NCBI GenBank assembly: GCA_038244815.1
Contig: JBBRTB010000017.1
Coordinates: forward strand, 32,473-96,472
DNA: 64,000 nucleotides
Direction: 5' to 3'
Origin: DASVHS01 sp038244815
Lineage (GTDB): Bacteria; Acidobacteriota; Thermoanaerobaculia; Gp7-AA8
The notes under the pieces are model-generated. The model did not search any database. It saw only the letters and a program-made list of their open reading frames with translations, and had not been told where the DNA came from. Shown here piece after piece: positions 10,031 through 18,916 of this stretch; position 1 is the first letter of the stretch; every line of letters begins with the position of its first letter. Both the position numbers and the translations under genes were made by a program.

Positions 10031-11521
10031 ATGATAGCCGACGTCGTGCACACTCCATCCGTATCTCTGTGCGTGCAGGCAAGAACCCCGCGATGGGCGG
10101 TGGTGGCCGTCCTTATCCTGGCCGCCGCTCTCCGCTTCAACCACATCGCCCGGTGGTCACTGAACAACGACGAGATCGCCGAAGTCACGTGGTCAGCGCA
10201 ATCCTTTCACGACATGCTCGCCGAAGTGAGGCAGGATGCCGTGCACCCGCCGCTCGACTACTTCGTCCACTTCGCCATCGTGCGAATGCACGGACCGGAA
10301 TGGCTCGATCGGCTTCCCGCGGCAATCTTCGGCATTGGGACGGTCGGGTTGATCATGCTCCTGGCCTCGATGTGGAGCGGGCCGGTGGCCGCGGTGGCTG
10401 CCGGACTCCTGGCCGCGCTGGCGCCGACGCACGTCCGTTTCTCGCAGGAGGTGCGCCCGTACTCGATGGCGTTGTTCTTCGTCTGCGCGAGCCTGGCCGC
10501 GCTTGAGCTCTACGTGCGAGCGCGGGCGCAGGCGGCGGTTGGGAGGCCCGGGGCTCGAGGATCGAGGACGCGAACATGGGCGGCCATCTGGTTCGTCATG
10601 GTGTTTCTGGCGGGCTCGGCGCTCTACTTCGCCGGACTGGTGGCGGGCGCGGCGAGCGTGTTCCGGATCTTCGTGGGGAGGCGGGACGAGCTCAGGACGA
10701 TCTGGCGGCGTCTGCCCCTCGTCATCGGCGCGTGGACGCTCCTCTACCTCCCCTGGTTATTCATCGTCATCGGCCTGGCCGGGCATCCGCCGGCCGCGAA
10801 GGCCGAAACGCTCAACCGGGTGTGGTGGATCTACCGTGCCCAGACGTTTGCGACCGGCGACTGGCGATTCGAGCAGGTCAGTCTGGGCTCGTGGGCGTTC
10901 TGGCTATTCGTGGCGGCGGGAATCTTCATGACGATCCGATTCCGGTCACTCGGCACCGCCGTGTTCTGGCTCGTGGGTGGGACGGCGCTCGAAGTGGCCG
11001 TGCTGCAGATCCATCCGCATTTCTCGACGCCGCGCTATCTGATGCCGTCGTGGCCGCCGGCGTTCATTCTCGCCGGCGCCGCGTTCGAAGTGCTCTGGCG
11101 GAACGCGAAGGGGCGCGCGGTGGCGGCTTTCGTCATGCTGCTGTTCGCCGGCCATGCTGCGTTGACTCTCCAGGCGTACTTCCATGGAGCACGGTCGGAG
11201 TGGCGCCACATCGCCGAGTACGTTCACGAGCGTGCCGGGAGCGGGGAGACCGTGATCGTCGCCAACAACTGGGCCAGCCGCAACTTCTGGTTTTACTGGC
11301 GGCAGTTGCCGGCGCGACCGGATGTGGGTGTCATCCGGTTCGCCACCTCCCCGGAGCCGTGGGCGGGGCCGGTGTGGGTGGTGACCGGTCAGTGCTTTGC
11401 GCGAGCCGGGCTGGACAAGGGCGACGTCATGGGTTACTGGCCGATGACCGAAGAGGCGCGCGTCTACTTCGTGCGGAACGGCGAGCAGTTGCCGATGAGC
11501 GAGGAGCTTTGCCCGGAGTGA
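10031..11521 (+). CDS. GT39-like (PMT/ArnT-type) membrane glycosyltransferase
   Basis: 496 residues. The first span (WAVVAVLILAAALRF) is followed by an acidic loop NNDEIAEVTW and the downstream HPPLDYFVHFAIVR, the layout of GT-C enzymes that use polyprenyl-phosphate sugars outside the membrane. About ten further hydrophobic segments follow, then a soluble C-terminal portion. It is divergent from the YfhO-like gene, another GT-C-like protein, so both may act on the same envelope glycan (inference). Its stop lies directly beside the convergent lipoprotein gene. Confidence 0.8.
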   Translation: MIADVVHTPSVSLCVQARTPRWAVVAVLILAAALRFNHIARWSLNNDEIAEVTWSAQSFHDMLAEVRQDAVHPPLDYFVHFAIVRMHGPEWLDRLPAAIFGIGTVGLIMLLASMWSGPVAAVAAGLLAALAPTHVRFSQEVRPYSMALFFVCASLAALELYVRARAQAAVGRPGARGSRTRTWAAIWFVMVFLAGSALYFAGLVAGAASVFRIFVGRRDELRTIWRRLPLVIGAWTLLYLPWLFIVIGLAGHPPAAKAETLNRVWWIYRAQTFATGDWRFEQVSLGSWAFWLFVAAGIFMTIRFRSLGTAVFWLVGGTALEVAVLQIHPHFSTPRYLMPSWPPAFILAGAAFEVLWRNAKGRAVAAFVMLLFAGHAALTLQAYFHGARSEWRHIAEYVHERAGSGETVIVANNWASRNFWFYWRQLPARPDVGVIRFATSPEPWAGPVWVVTGQCFARAGLDKGDVMGYWPMTEEARVYFVRNGEQLPMSEELCPE

Positions 11522-12061
11522 CTACCGCGACATCAGGATGACGGTCTTGTTGACGACCTGCGATGTGGTGACGTCGAAGTAGGGACGCTGAACCGTGACG
11601 CGAGGACGGTTCGGGCGCGGCACGATCTCGGCGGCCTTGTAGAAGCCGGTGGCCTTCGACACATCGGTCGACAAGTTCAGTTTCGGCAGCAACGGCACGA
11701 TCGACTTGATGTCGGTGGCGAGATCGCCGGTCCGGTAGAAGGCCTTTGGCGGGACCGTACTCATGTTGTCCGTCGGTTCCGCCGCGACCTTGGAGTAGCC
11801 GTACGATTTCGCGTAGAACGTGGCCACGTCTTCGACCGATGCGTCGGTGTCATAGACGGCCACCGGCGGCGGCTCTTCGTTCGGTTTGATGAGCTTGAAT
11901 GCCTGGCGGGTCGACTCGGTGATCTTTCCGAGGAATCGCGAGCCCGGGTAGATGACGAACGAGAACGACTCGGGCTCGCTGTTCTCGTCCTCTTTTTTGC
12001 AGCCGGCAATCGTCAGCAGGACGAGAATGAGTGCTCCGCCGATCAGTCGAGACCTTGTCAC
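11522..12061 (-). CDS. Predicted lipoprotein of unknown function
   Basis: 179 residues from GTG at 12061, preceded by CGGAGGAATCCCCAG, a strong ribosome binding site; a longer frame to 12103 lacks this. Signal sequence TRSRLIGGALILVLLTIAGC ends in a lipobox with Cys at the expected place, followed by acidic KKEDENSEPES. The mature part (FVIYPGSRFLGKITESTRQAF, then DASVEDVATFYAKSYGY) resembles uncharacterised envelope proteins with a small alpha/beta domain. Last gene of the queC-queE-mce operon. Confidence 0.75.
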   Translation of the reverse strand: MTRSRLIGGALILVLLTIAGCKKEDENSEPESFSFVIYPGSRFLGKITESTRQAFKLIKPNEEPPPVAVYDTDASVEDVATFYAKSYGYSKVAAEPTDNMSTVPPKAFYRTGDLATDIKSIVPLLPKLNLSTDVSKATGFYKAAEIVPRPNRPRVTVQRPYFDVTTSQVVNKTVILMSR

Positions 12062-12099
12062 CTGGGGATTCCTCCGTAAAAAAATCGCGCGCGACCATA

Positions 12100-12441
12100 T
12101 CATACGGAGCCGGCGGCACTTCCGTCGGGGATGCCGAGAAACGCGTGCACGGTCTGCCCGACGGTTTCCTGGAAGCGCTCCGAGTACGACTTGATCGCGG
12201 CGGACGGCTCGTCGAGGAAGATCCGCTCCACGCGAAACAGCGGCACGAACATGGTGACGAGATCGAGATTCACTTCTTCGTTGCGCGCGATCTGGTGAAT
12301 CCAGTCGTCGAACGCGTCGAGATTGATGGCGCGAACGGTCACACCGGCCGGCGAAAGCGCCGTCAACACGCCGAAGAACTTCTCCTTCGGATTGACGAGG
12401 TTCACGATGACGAGCGACGAGCGCTCGAAGCCTTCGATCAT
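12100..12441 (-). CDS. Conserved-looking hypothetical protein coupled to mce
   Basis: 113 residues, starting in an ATGA overlap with the stop of mce, so almost certainly translated. It is soluble and has no signal. Sequence such as SSLVIVNLVNPKEKFFGVL and GVTVRAINLDAFDDWIHQI suggests a small beta-rich domain, perhaps binding RNA or a ligand. I do not recognise it. Coupling to methylmalonyl-CoA epimerase is the only clue to function. Confidence 0.75.
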   Translation of the reverse strand: MIEGFERSSLVIVNLVNPKEKFFGVLTALSPAGVTVRAINLDAFDDWIHQIARNEEVNLDLVTMFVPLFRVERIFLDEPSAAIKSYSERFQETVGQTVHAFLGIPDGSAAGSV

Positions 12442-12842
12442 TTGATCTTCTCGCTCAGCTCGATGAGCACGCCCTTGCCGGCGGCCGGATGCAGGAAGGC
12501 CACCCGGCAGCCGTGCGCACCCGGAACGGGCGCCTCGTTGATCAGCCGGTAGCCCTCGCTCTTCAGACGCTCCAGTTGCTGTTCGATGTCGTCGACACGA
12601 AAGCAGATGTGGTGGATGCCCTCGCCGCGCTTCTCGATGTACTTCGCCACGGGCGAATCGGCCGACAGGGGCTCCAGCAGCTCGATGTTGGCCTCACCGG
12701 CGGAAAGGAACGCCGTTCTGACGCCCTGCGTCGTCACGTCTTCGACATGGTCGACCGTCAGTCCGAGCGCCTCGTAGATCTTCGCCTGCTCGATCGAGCG
12801 AACGGCGATACCGATGTGGTCGAGGACGGGTTTCATCTGCAT
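12438..12842 (-). CDS. mce: Methylmalonyl-CoA epimerase (VOC superfamily)
   Basis: 134 residues, the usual size. Interconverts (R)- and (S)-methylmalonyl-CoA in propionyl-CoA/succinyl-CoA metabolism. Two vicinal-oxygen-chelate repeats are visible: LDHIGIAVRSIEQAKIYEAL near the N-terminus and IHHICFRVDDIEQQLERL in the second half, each giving metal-binding His, with the C-terminal Glu in GKGVLIELSE. It lies between queE (22-bp gap) and the overlapping hypothetical gene. The mutase is not in the window. Confidence 0.93.
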   Translation of the reverse strand: MQMKPVLDHIGIAVRSIEQAKIYEALGLTVDHVEDVTTQGVRTAFLSAGEANIELLEPLSADSPVAKYIEKRGEGIHHICFRVDDIEQQLERLKSEGYRLINEAPVPGAHGCRVAFLHPAAGKGVLIELSEKIK

Positions 12843-12864
12843 GAGTGTATGACGGACGAGCGCC

Positions 12865-13497
12865 CTACACCCCGTGCACGTCCGCGCCCCAGATATGCTT
12901 GTGTAGTTGGGTCTGGAAGCGCGCCGGGACGTGGTCGGCGAGCATCCACTCCGCCAGCGCCTTCATGTCCATCTCTCCCCATACCGGGGACAGCAGCACG
13001 GTCCAGCGGTCGAGCCGCTTGTCCGCGATGACGTTCTTCGCCCACTCGTAGTCGGCGCGGTCCGCGATCACGAACTTCACCTCGTCATGCGGACGGAGCT
13101 CCTCGATGTTCTCCCATCGATTCTTTCCGGCTTCGCCCGAGCCCGGACACTTCACATCCAGGATGATCTTCGCGCGCCGGTCGACCGGCCTGATGTCGAT
13201 CGAGCCGGAGGTTTCGATCAGCACCTCGAATCCGTCATCGCAGAGACGGCGGATGAGGTCGAAAGCCTCCTCCTGCGCGAGCGGCTCGCCGCCGGTGATC
13301 TCGACGAGCTTCGTGCCGAAACTCTTCACGCGGGCCACCACCTCGTCGAGCGAGAACCGTTCGCCCCCGGTGAACGTGTACTCTGAGTCGCACCAGCGGC
13401 AGCGGAGGTTGCAGCCGGTCAGGCGCACGAAGACGCACGGCCGTCCGGCGTGCGACGACTCTCCCTGAATGGAGTGAAAAATCTCGGTGATCCGCAT
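12865..13497 (-). CDS. queE: 7-carboxy-7-deazaguanine synthase (radical SAM)
   Basis: 210 residues. Converts 6-carboxytetrahydropterin to 7-carboxy-7-deazaguanine in queuosine synthesis. The radical SAM cluster motif is CNLRCRWC (CxxxCxxC), preceded by EIFHSIQGESSHAGRPCVFV, the typical QueE N-terminus, and followed by ITGGEPLAQEEAF for SAM binding. It starts 4 bp downstream of queC and acts in the step before it, consistent with co-expression. Confidence 0.95.
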   Translation of the reverse strand: MRITEIFHSIQGESSHAGRPCVFVRLTGCNLRCRWCDSEYTFTGGERFSLDEVVARVKSFGTKLVEITGGEPLAQEEAFDLIRRLCDDGFEVLIETSGSIDIRPVDRRAKIILDVKCPGSGEAGKNRWENIEELRPHDEVKFVIADRADYEWAKNVIADKRLDRWTVLLSPVWGEMDMKALAEWMLADHVPARFQTQLHKHIWGADVHGV

Positions 13498-13501
13498 CGG
13501 G

Positions 13502-14212
13502 TCAGGCCTCGGGCCTCGGGCCTCGGGCCTCGGAATCGCTAACGTAGAGCGTGGGATCGGTCACTCCCGCTTCGGCGAAGCCGCGGCGGCGGATGATGCA
13601 GGAGTCGCAGTGACCGCAGGCCCGGCCTTCGCTGTCCGGGTCGTAGCATGAATGCGTCAACGTGTAGTCGACGCCGAGGTCGATGCCGCGCCGGATGATG
13701 GCGGCCTTGGTTAGCTCGATCAGCGGTGCCACGATCCGCGGCTCCCGCTTCTCGATTCCGCTGCGCGTGCCGTTGAGGATCACCTGCTGGAACGCGTCGA
13801 TGAATGCGGGGCGGCAGTCGGGGTAGCCGCTGTAATCGACCGCGTTCACGCCGATCCAGATCTCCTGCGCTTCGCGCGCCTCCGCGAATCCGAGAGCCAG
13901 GGCCAGAAAGATGGTGTTGCGCGCGGGAACGTACGTGACCGGAATGCCTGCCGCTCCCTCGGCGTCCTTCGGCACTTCCATCTCGCTCGTGAGCGCGCTG
14001 GCGCCGAACACGCGAAGGTTCAGGGGATAGATCACGTGCTCTTCGACGCCGATCGATGCGGCGACGCGGCGGGAGGCGGCCACTTCGATCTGGTGCCGCT
14101 GGCCGTAAGCGAACGAGAGGGCGTGGCAGACGCGGCCGTCGTGCCTGGCCATGGCCAGGATCGTCGCGGAATCGAGTCCGCCGCTCAGCAGAACGACCGC
14201 GCGTGTCGTCAT
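13502..14212 (-). CDS. queC: 7-cyano-7-deazaguanine synthase
   Basis: 236 residues. ATP-dependent conversion of the QueE product to preQ0. The N-terminal PP-loop is AVVLLSGGLDSATILAMA. The C-terminal zinc site is HSCYDPDSEGRACGHCDSC (four Cys). Other family segments: TYVPARNTIFLALAL and WIGVNAVDYSGYPDCRPAFI. The final residues (EARGPRPEA) are encoded by a heptamer repeat and so are probably a non-conserved tail. First gene of the leftward operon and divergent from pdp. Confidence 0.95.
   Translation of the reverse strand: MTTRAVVLLSGGLDSATILAMARHDGRVCHALSFAYGQRHQIEVAASRRVAASIGVEEHVIYPLNLRVFGASALTSEMEVPKDAEGAAGIPVTYVPARNTIFLALALGFAEAREAQEIWIGVNAVDYSGYPDCRPAFIDAFQQVILNGTRSGIEKREPRIVAPLIELTKAAIIRRGIDLGVDYTLTHSCYDPDSEGRACGHCDSCIIRRRGFAEAGVTDPTLYVSDSEARGPRPEA
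13504..13533. repeat. GGGCCTC heptamer repeat at the 3' end of queC
   Basis: About four GGCCTCG-type units in tandem encode the last residues and stop of queC. Same family as the arrays near 31560, 42914, 46265 and 51364. Confidence 0.8.
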
Positions 14213-14286
14213 TCGGGCGCGATCGTAGCAGGTGAGTCTGGACCAAGCGCTTCTGTCGAAGCCAGCGGATCTACAATGCCCCGCCT

Positions 14287-15600
14287 ATGACTGAGTTCAG
14301 TGCCTACGAGATCCTGAATCGTAAGCGTCGCGGCGCGCCTCTCGAGGCGCGTGAGATCGAGACGTTCATCGATCGCTACACGCGCGGCGAGACCCCCGAC
14401 TATCAGATGAGTGCGCTGCTGATGGCCATCGCCATCAACGGGATGACCGCGGCGGAGATGGCTACGCTCACACAGTCGATGCTCCGTTCCGGCGAGCAGT
14501 GGCACCTTCGCGACCAGTACGACTTCTTCGCGGACAAGCATTCCACCGGCGGCGTCGGCGACAAGGTCTCGCTCGTGCTCTCCCCATGGGTGGCCGCATG
14601 CGGCATCAGGATCGGCATGCTGTCGGGCCGGGGGCTGGGACACACCGGCGGAACGCTCGACAAACTGGAAGCGATCCCGCGCTTCAACGCCCGGCTGTCG
14701 CGCAAGGAGTTCGAGCATGCCATCGAGGAGGTGCTCTGCGTCATCTCCACGTCGACCGAGGGGATTGCGCCGGCGGACAAGAAGATCTATGCACTGCGCG
14801 ACGTCACCGGCACGGTGGAGTCGCTGCCTCTCATCACCGCGTCGATCATGTCGAAGAAGCTGGCCATGGGCGCGTCGGCCCTGATCCTCGACGTGAAGAC
14901 GGGCAGCGGCGCGTTCATGCGCAACTATCAGGATTCGAAAGCGCTCGCTCAGAGTCTCATCGCCGCCGCGGAAGGCTCGGGGACGCGCGTGGAGGCACTC
15001 ATCACCGACATGGATCGCCCGCTCGGCGTCGCCGCGGGAAACGCCAACGAGATCGTCGAGACCATCGAGGTACTGAAGGGTCACGGCCCGGCGGACGTCG
15101 AGGACGTGACTCGCGCTCAGGCCGAGCGGTTGCTGGTCATGTCCGGCAAATTCGACGAGAAGTCGGCCCGGGCGAAGCTCGAGGAGACGCTGCGCTCAGG
15201 GGCCGCGCTGGCGCAGGCGCGCAAGTGGATCGCCGCGCAGGGGGGAGACGCGGAAATCGTCGACGACTACAAACGGCTTCCGCAGCCGCGCCAGACGATC
15301 GAGGTCCGCGCGCCGCGCAGCGGCTTCATCACCTCGATGGATACGTATCAGGCCGGCATGCTCACCGTCGATCTCGGCGCCGGACGCAAGAAGGCAGACG
15401 ACCAGATCGATTACGCCGCGGGGATCCTGTTCGACCGAAAGACGGGCGATGAAGTGCGCAGCGGAGACGTGATCGCACGCATCCAGCTCGGGAAAGCGGA
15501 GCGCGACGCCGAGGAGCTGAGACGGCGCTACTTGTCGTTCCTGGAGATCGGCGACACGAAGCCGGAGCCGCGTCTGCTCGTGCACGAGCTCCTGCACTGA
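14287..15600 (+). CDS. pdp: Pyrimidine-nucleoside / thymidine phosphorylase
   Basis: 437 residues. Phosphorolysis of (deoxy)uridine or thymidine to the base and (deoxy)ribose-1-phosphate. The family signature is clear (SGRGLGHTGGTLDKLEAIP), with KHSTGGVGDKVSLVLSP binding phosphate, ALRDVTGTVESLPLI, and a C-terminal PYNP domain (IEVRAPRSGFITSMDTYQAG). It lies upstream of deoB, which uses the pentose-1-phosphate product, so the two form a nucleoside-salvage pair although repeats separate them. Confidence 0.94.
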   Translation: MTEFSAYEILNRKRRGAPLEAREIETFIDRYTRGETPDYQMSALLMAIAINGMTAAEMATLTQSMLRSGEQWHLRDQYDFFADKHSTGGVGDKVSLVLSPWVAACGIRIGMLSGRGLGHTGGTLDKLEAIPRFNARLSRKEFEHAIEEVLCVISTSTEGIAPADKKIYALRDVTGTVESLPLITASIMSKKLAMGASALILDVKTGSGAFMRNYQDSKALAQSLIAAAEGSGTRVEALITDMDRPLGVAAGNANEIVETIEVLKGHGPADVEDVTRAQAERLLVMSGKFDEKSARAKLEETLRSGAALAQARKWIAAQGGDAEIVDDYKRLPQPRQTIEVRAPRSGFITSMDTYQAGMLTVDLGAGRKKADDQIDYAAGILFDRKTGDEVRSGDVIARIQLGKAERDAEELRRRYLSFLEIGDTKPEPRLLVHELLH

Positions 15601-15610
15601 GACGTTCCCG

Positions 15611-15706
15611 TCATTCCGAGCCGCGAAGACGGCGAGGAATCCGGGCGGGGGGCAAAGCGAACTCTCCACCGCCCAGATTCCTCGCGCTCTGCGGCGCTCG
15701 GAATGA
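15611..15706. repeat. Palindromic REP/MITE-like element (96 bp)
   Basis: The left arm (CATTCCGAGCCGCGAAGACG..., ending GGAATCCGGGCGG) and the right arm (CCGCCCAGATTCC..., ending GCGCTCGGAATGA) are near-perfect inverted repeats around a short centre, so the whole can fold into one long hairpin. Partial copies follow in the 166-bp repeats and a half copy lies inside aroA. Confidence 0.8.
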
Positions 15707-16026
15707 CTCGCAGCCGGCCAGCGGGGAAGGACACCACGACCGGTCATTGGGAATGGCACTCATCGTCGAGCATGAACATCTGCGCTGAGACGTCCCCGTC
15801 AGGAATCCGGGCGGGGGGCAAAGCGAACTCTCCACCGCCCAGATTCCTCGCGCTCTGCGGCGCTCGGAATGACTCGCAGCCGGCTAACGGGGACGGACAC
15901 CACGACCGGTCATTGGGAATGGCACTCATCGTCGAGCATGAACATCTGCGCTGAAACGTCCTCGTCAGGAATCCGGGCGGGGGACTCCACCACCCGGATT
16001 CCTCGCGCTCTGCGGCGCTCGGAATG
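15635..16026. repeat. 166-bp tandem repeat (2.4 copies) carrying fragments of deoB
   Basis: The motif AGGAATCCGGGCGGGGG begins at 15635, 15801 and 15967, an exact 166-bp period. Each of the two full units holds part of the palindromic element and a piece of about 50 bp matching deoB: 15721-15752 is identical to 16299-16330, then diverges with a small deletion before CTCATCGTCGAGCAT matches again. No intact gene lies in 15601-16070. Confidence 0.85.
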
Positions 16027-16070
16027 CCGTCACCAAGGCAAGGGACGGGCGTCGGTTATGATCGAGACCG

Positions 16071-17249
16071 ATGCCCGGTCAACGCGCCATCGTCATCGTC
16101 TGTGATTCTCTGGGTGTGGGAGAGTTGCCCGACGCCCGCGAATTCGGCGACGAAGGGTCGAACACACTCGGCCACATTCTCCGCGACCAGAACCCGAGCC
16201 TTCCCACACTGTCGCGCCTCGGGCTGCTGCATACGCTGCCGCGGCCGGCCACGTCCGTGAGGCCGGAGAGCGCGTGGGGACGAATGGCCGAAGTGAGCGC
16301 GGGGAAGGACACCACGACCGGTCATTGGGAGATGATGGGCCTCATCGTCGAGCATCCCTTCCGGACCTATCCGGACGGATTCCCGCCCGGGATCATCGCC
16401 GAGTACGAGCGTCGCATCGGCCGCAAGACCCTCGGAAACAAGGCGGCCTCGGGAACGGTGATTCTCGACGAGCTCGGCGAAGAGCACATGCGCACGGGCT
16501 CGCCGATCGTTTACACGTCGGCCGATTCGGTGTTCCAGGTGGCCGGGCATGAAGAAGTGATCCCGGTCGACGAGCTCTGGCGCATCTGCTCGATGGCGCG
16601 CGAGCTGATGCGCGGCGAGCACAACATCGGCCGGATCATCGCCCGCCCCTTCGTCGGAACGGGCAGAGGTCATTTCAAGCGCACGGCCAATCGCAAGGAC
16701 TTCACGGTGACGCCGACGGGGGAGACCGCGGTCTCCCGGATCACGGAGTCGGGAAGACACGTCATCGGTCTGGGAAAGATCGCCGACATCTTCGACCGCG
16801 TCGGCATCGGTACGGAGATCCGCACGGAATCGAATTCGGATGGGATGAGCAAGACGACGGATCTCGTCCGCTCTTCTGATGCCGACTTCATCTTCACGAA
16901 TCTCGTCGACTTCGACTCGAAGTACGGACATCGCAACGACGCCGCCGGCTACGCAAAGGCGCTGGAGACGTTCGACGGCGAGCTGGCCGCGCTGCTGACC
17001 GCGCTTCGCAACGATGACCTCCTGTTCATCACCGCCGATCACGGCTGTGACCCCACGGACGTCTCCACCGATCACACCCGCGAGTACGTTCCGCTGCTCG
17101 TGACCGGACCCGCCATTCGCGGCGACAGGCCGCTGGGCACGCGCCCGACGTTCGCCGACCTCGGTGCCACGATCTGCGACTATCTCGGCGTCTCCGCCGA
17201 CGGACTCTCTGGAACTACAGTTCTGCCACAGCTAGGAGTTGACCGATGA
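16071..17249 (+). CDS. deoB: Phosphopentomutase
   Basis: 392 residues. Interconverts (deoxy)ribose-1-phosphate and -5-phosphate. Alkaline-phosphatase-superfamily metal motifs: IVCDSLGVGELPDA at the N-terminus; AGKDTTTGHWEMMGL containing the catalytic Thr; NLVDFDSKYGHRNDAAGY; and ITADHGCDPTDVSTDHTREY at the C-terminus. Full length. The next gene overlaps its stop by ATGA. Part of its catalytic core is duplicated twice, out of frame, in the upstream repeats. Confidence 0.95.
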   Translation: MPGQRAIVIVCDSLGVGELPDAREFGDEGSNTLGHILRDQNPSLPTLSRLGLLHTLPRPATSVRPESAWGRMAEVSAGKDTTTGHWEMMGLIVEHPFRTYPDGFPPGIIAEYERRIGRKTLGNKAASGTVILDELGEEHMRTGSPIVYTSADSVFQVAGHEEVIPVDELWRICSMARELMRGEHNIGRIIARPFVGTGRGHFKRTANRKDFTVTPTGETAVSRITESGRHVIGLGKIADIFDRVGIGTEIRTESNSDGMSKTTDLVRSSDADFIFTNLVDFDSKYGHRNDAAGYAKALETFDGELAALLTALRNDDLLFITADHGCDPTDVSTDHTREYVPLLVTGPAIRGDRPLGTRPTFADLGATICDYLGVSADGLSGTTVLPQLGVDR

Positions 17250-18199
17250 AACGAATCCTTCCCCTCGCCGCGCTCGCATTCGCGGCAACGTTGACGGCCG
17301 CGGATGTGCCGGTGCAGCAGGTCGCGGACGACGCCCGGGTCGTCGACCGGGTCGCGCAGGCGGCCAAACGCGATCTGCCGCAGGACCTCCTGAAACGGAT
17401 CCTGACGGAGGACATCGAGTCCCTTCGCGGGAAGCGCGCGGACGGTTCGTACCAGTACGCCAGCTACGAGCGCCTGGAGTCCTCCCGTACCGATCACGAA
17501 TACTCCATCAACCCGAAAAAGAACGATCCTCTCGAGCATGTGGAGATGAAGGGATCATTCGTCTACCGGCTGATCGTCGAGTCGCCGTCGCGGCGCCTGC
17601 TGGTGGCGAGGAATCGACGCGTCTACATCGACCATGTCGAGATCGAATACGTTCCGATGAACTCGCCGGCGACACAGCGGCAGTCGGTGAAAGTCGAAGA
17701 GTGGCTGGAGCCGGGCCAGACCAGACCGATCGATTTTCCCGACGTGGCCCGCCAGGCCACCGTTCGCGTCTTCGCCAGAGCAGACGAGAAAGCGGGATAC
17801 GGAAACATCACGCTCACGCTGATCACGGCGCGCGTGGTCGATAACGCGGACAGTCCTTATGCCGATGCCGTGGCCACCGCGAAGGCGGTGATCCGGGCAG
17901 TCGACAACTCGGACATTCCGTCGATCCGCTCGATGTCCGCGCGGATGTACGCCGACCTCGAACAGAAGATCGCGCCGGCCGCCACGTCGCCGAACGCGGT
18001 GGCAGCGAGCGTCACGCCGCCGGCTCCGGCGGCTGCCACGGTCGACGTCCATGGCTCACCTGCCTTGGAATCTACAGGTGGTGACGAAATCTATAAGGAG
18101 CTCCGGACTGTTGAAGACTTATTGACGGGTACTGAGGCAGAAAAGCGCGAAGGAATGGACCGGTTGCATCAACTCCTGCGCCGGTTGCGCTCGCAGTGA
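17246..18199 (+). CDS. Secreted protein of unknown function
   Basis: 317 residues, translationally coupled to deoB (ATGA). Signal peptide MKRILPLAALAFAATLTAA with likely cleavage after TAA. The mature part begins with a helical segment, then a beta-rich region (GSFVYRLIVESPSRRLLVA, then VYIDHVEIEYVPMN and ATVRVFARADEKAGYGNITL) suggesting an Ig-like or jelly-roll domain at about 90-200. A helical region and a Pro/Ala-rich stretch follow, ending in a helical tail (EKREGMDRLHQLLRRL). No family recognised. Confidence 0.75.
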   Translation: MKRILPLAALAFAATLTAADVPVQQVADDARVVDRVAQAAKRDLPQDLLKRILTEDIESLRGKRADGSYQYASYERLESSRTDHEYSINPKKNDPLEHVEMKGSFVYRLIVESPSRRLLVARNRRVYIDHVEIEYVPMNSPATQRQSVKVEEWLEPGQTRPIDFPDVARQATVRVFARADEKAGYGNITLTLITARVVDNADSPYADAVATAKAVIRAVDNSDIPSIRSMSARMYADLEQKIAPAATSPNAVAASVTPPAPAAATVDVHGSPALESTGGDEIYKELRTVEDLLTGTEAEKREGMDRLHQLLRRLRSQ

Positions 18200-18360
18200 A
18201 CCATCAGAAGATGCGGGACTTCGCCGTGATCCAGCTCACGGGGAGAGGGCGTCTTCTGAGTCTGACGGAGTCAGATTCCGAGGTTTGACCCTGCCGAAAC
18301 CGTAGCGTAGAATGCCGCTCCCTCAGTTGTAGCCTGTCGATTTCCGAAAGGAGCTTCGAT

Positions 18361-18888
18361 TTGTCAGCAATCAAACTTGGTTTCAAAGTCGGTGAGAAGC
18401 TTGTTTACCCGAATCACGGAGTGACCGTTGTCGAGCAGATCGGCGGCGCGCCGGTGTTCGGTACCGACGATACGTATTACCACCTTCGGCTCCTGGCGAA
18501 CAATTCTCGCCTCATGGTGCCGATCGGTAACATCGATCGCGTCGGGCTTCGCCGGCTGTATCAGCAGAAGGAGATCAAAGGTCTTCTGAGCCTGCTGGAG
18601 CAGCGCGTGGCGAAGAGTCACACTGACTGGAAAGGCCGTTATCGCGAGAACCTGGAGAAGATGAAAACAGGTCGTCTCGAGGACGTCGCCGAGGTTCTGA
18701 AGAATCTCAACGAAGTCTCCAAGAAGAAGAGCCTGTCGTTCCGCGAGAAAAAGATGTACGACCGGGCCAAGTACCTGATCGTCTCGGAAGTGGCGATCGT
18801 CAAGGGCATCCCGGAGATGGAAGCGGAGAAGGTGATCGAGAAGGCCCTCGACAAATCCCTCAATCCGCTCACGGCGCTCAATCACTAA
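18361..18888 (+). CDS. carD: CarD family transcriptional regulator
   Basis: 175 residues from a TTG start preceded by AAAGGAGC. N-terminal CarD/TRCF RNA-polymerase-interaction domain (Tudor-like: FKVGEKLVYPNHGVTVVEQI and RLMVPIGNIDRVGLRRL), then a helical DNA-binding domain (about 70-165). CarD binds the RNAP beta subunit and stabilises open complexes, especially at rRNA promoters. A strong terminator follows. Confidence 0.93.
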   Translation: MSAIKLGFKVGEKLVYPNHGVTVVEQIGGAPVFGTDDTYYHLRLLANNSRLMVPIGNIDRVGLRRLYQQKEIKGLLSLLEQRVAKSHTDWKGRYRENLEKMKTGRLEDVAEVLKNLNEVSKKKSLSFREKKMYDRAKYLIVSEVAIVKGIPEMEAEKVIEKALDKSLNPLTALNH

Positions 18889-18916
18889 GCGCTCGGAAAA
18901 AGAATGTTCTCGGAAG

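Noticed and set aside
15703..16070. Small ORFs in the pdp-deoB gap
   Set aside because: They are translations of the 166-bp repeats and deoB fragments, with no start signals or family match.
18257..18278. Hairpin GAGTCTGAC/GTCAGATTC before carD as terminator
   Set aside because: Stem of about nine pairs but no T-run; possible but unsupported.
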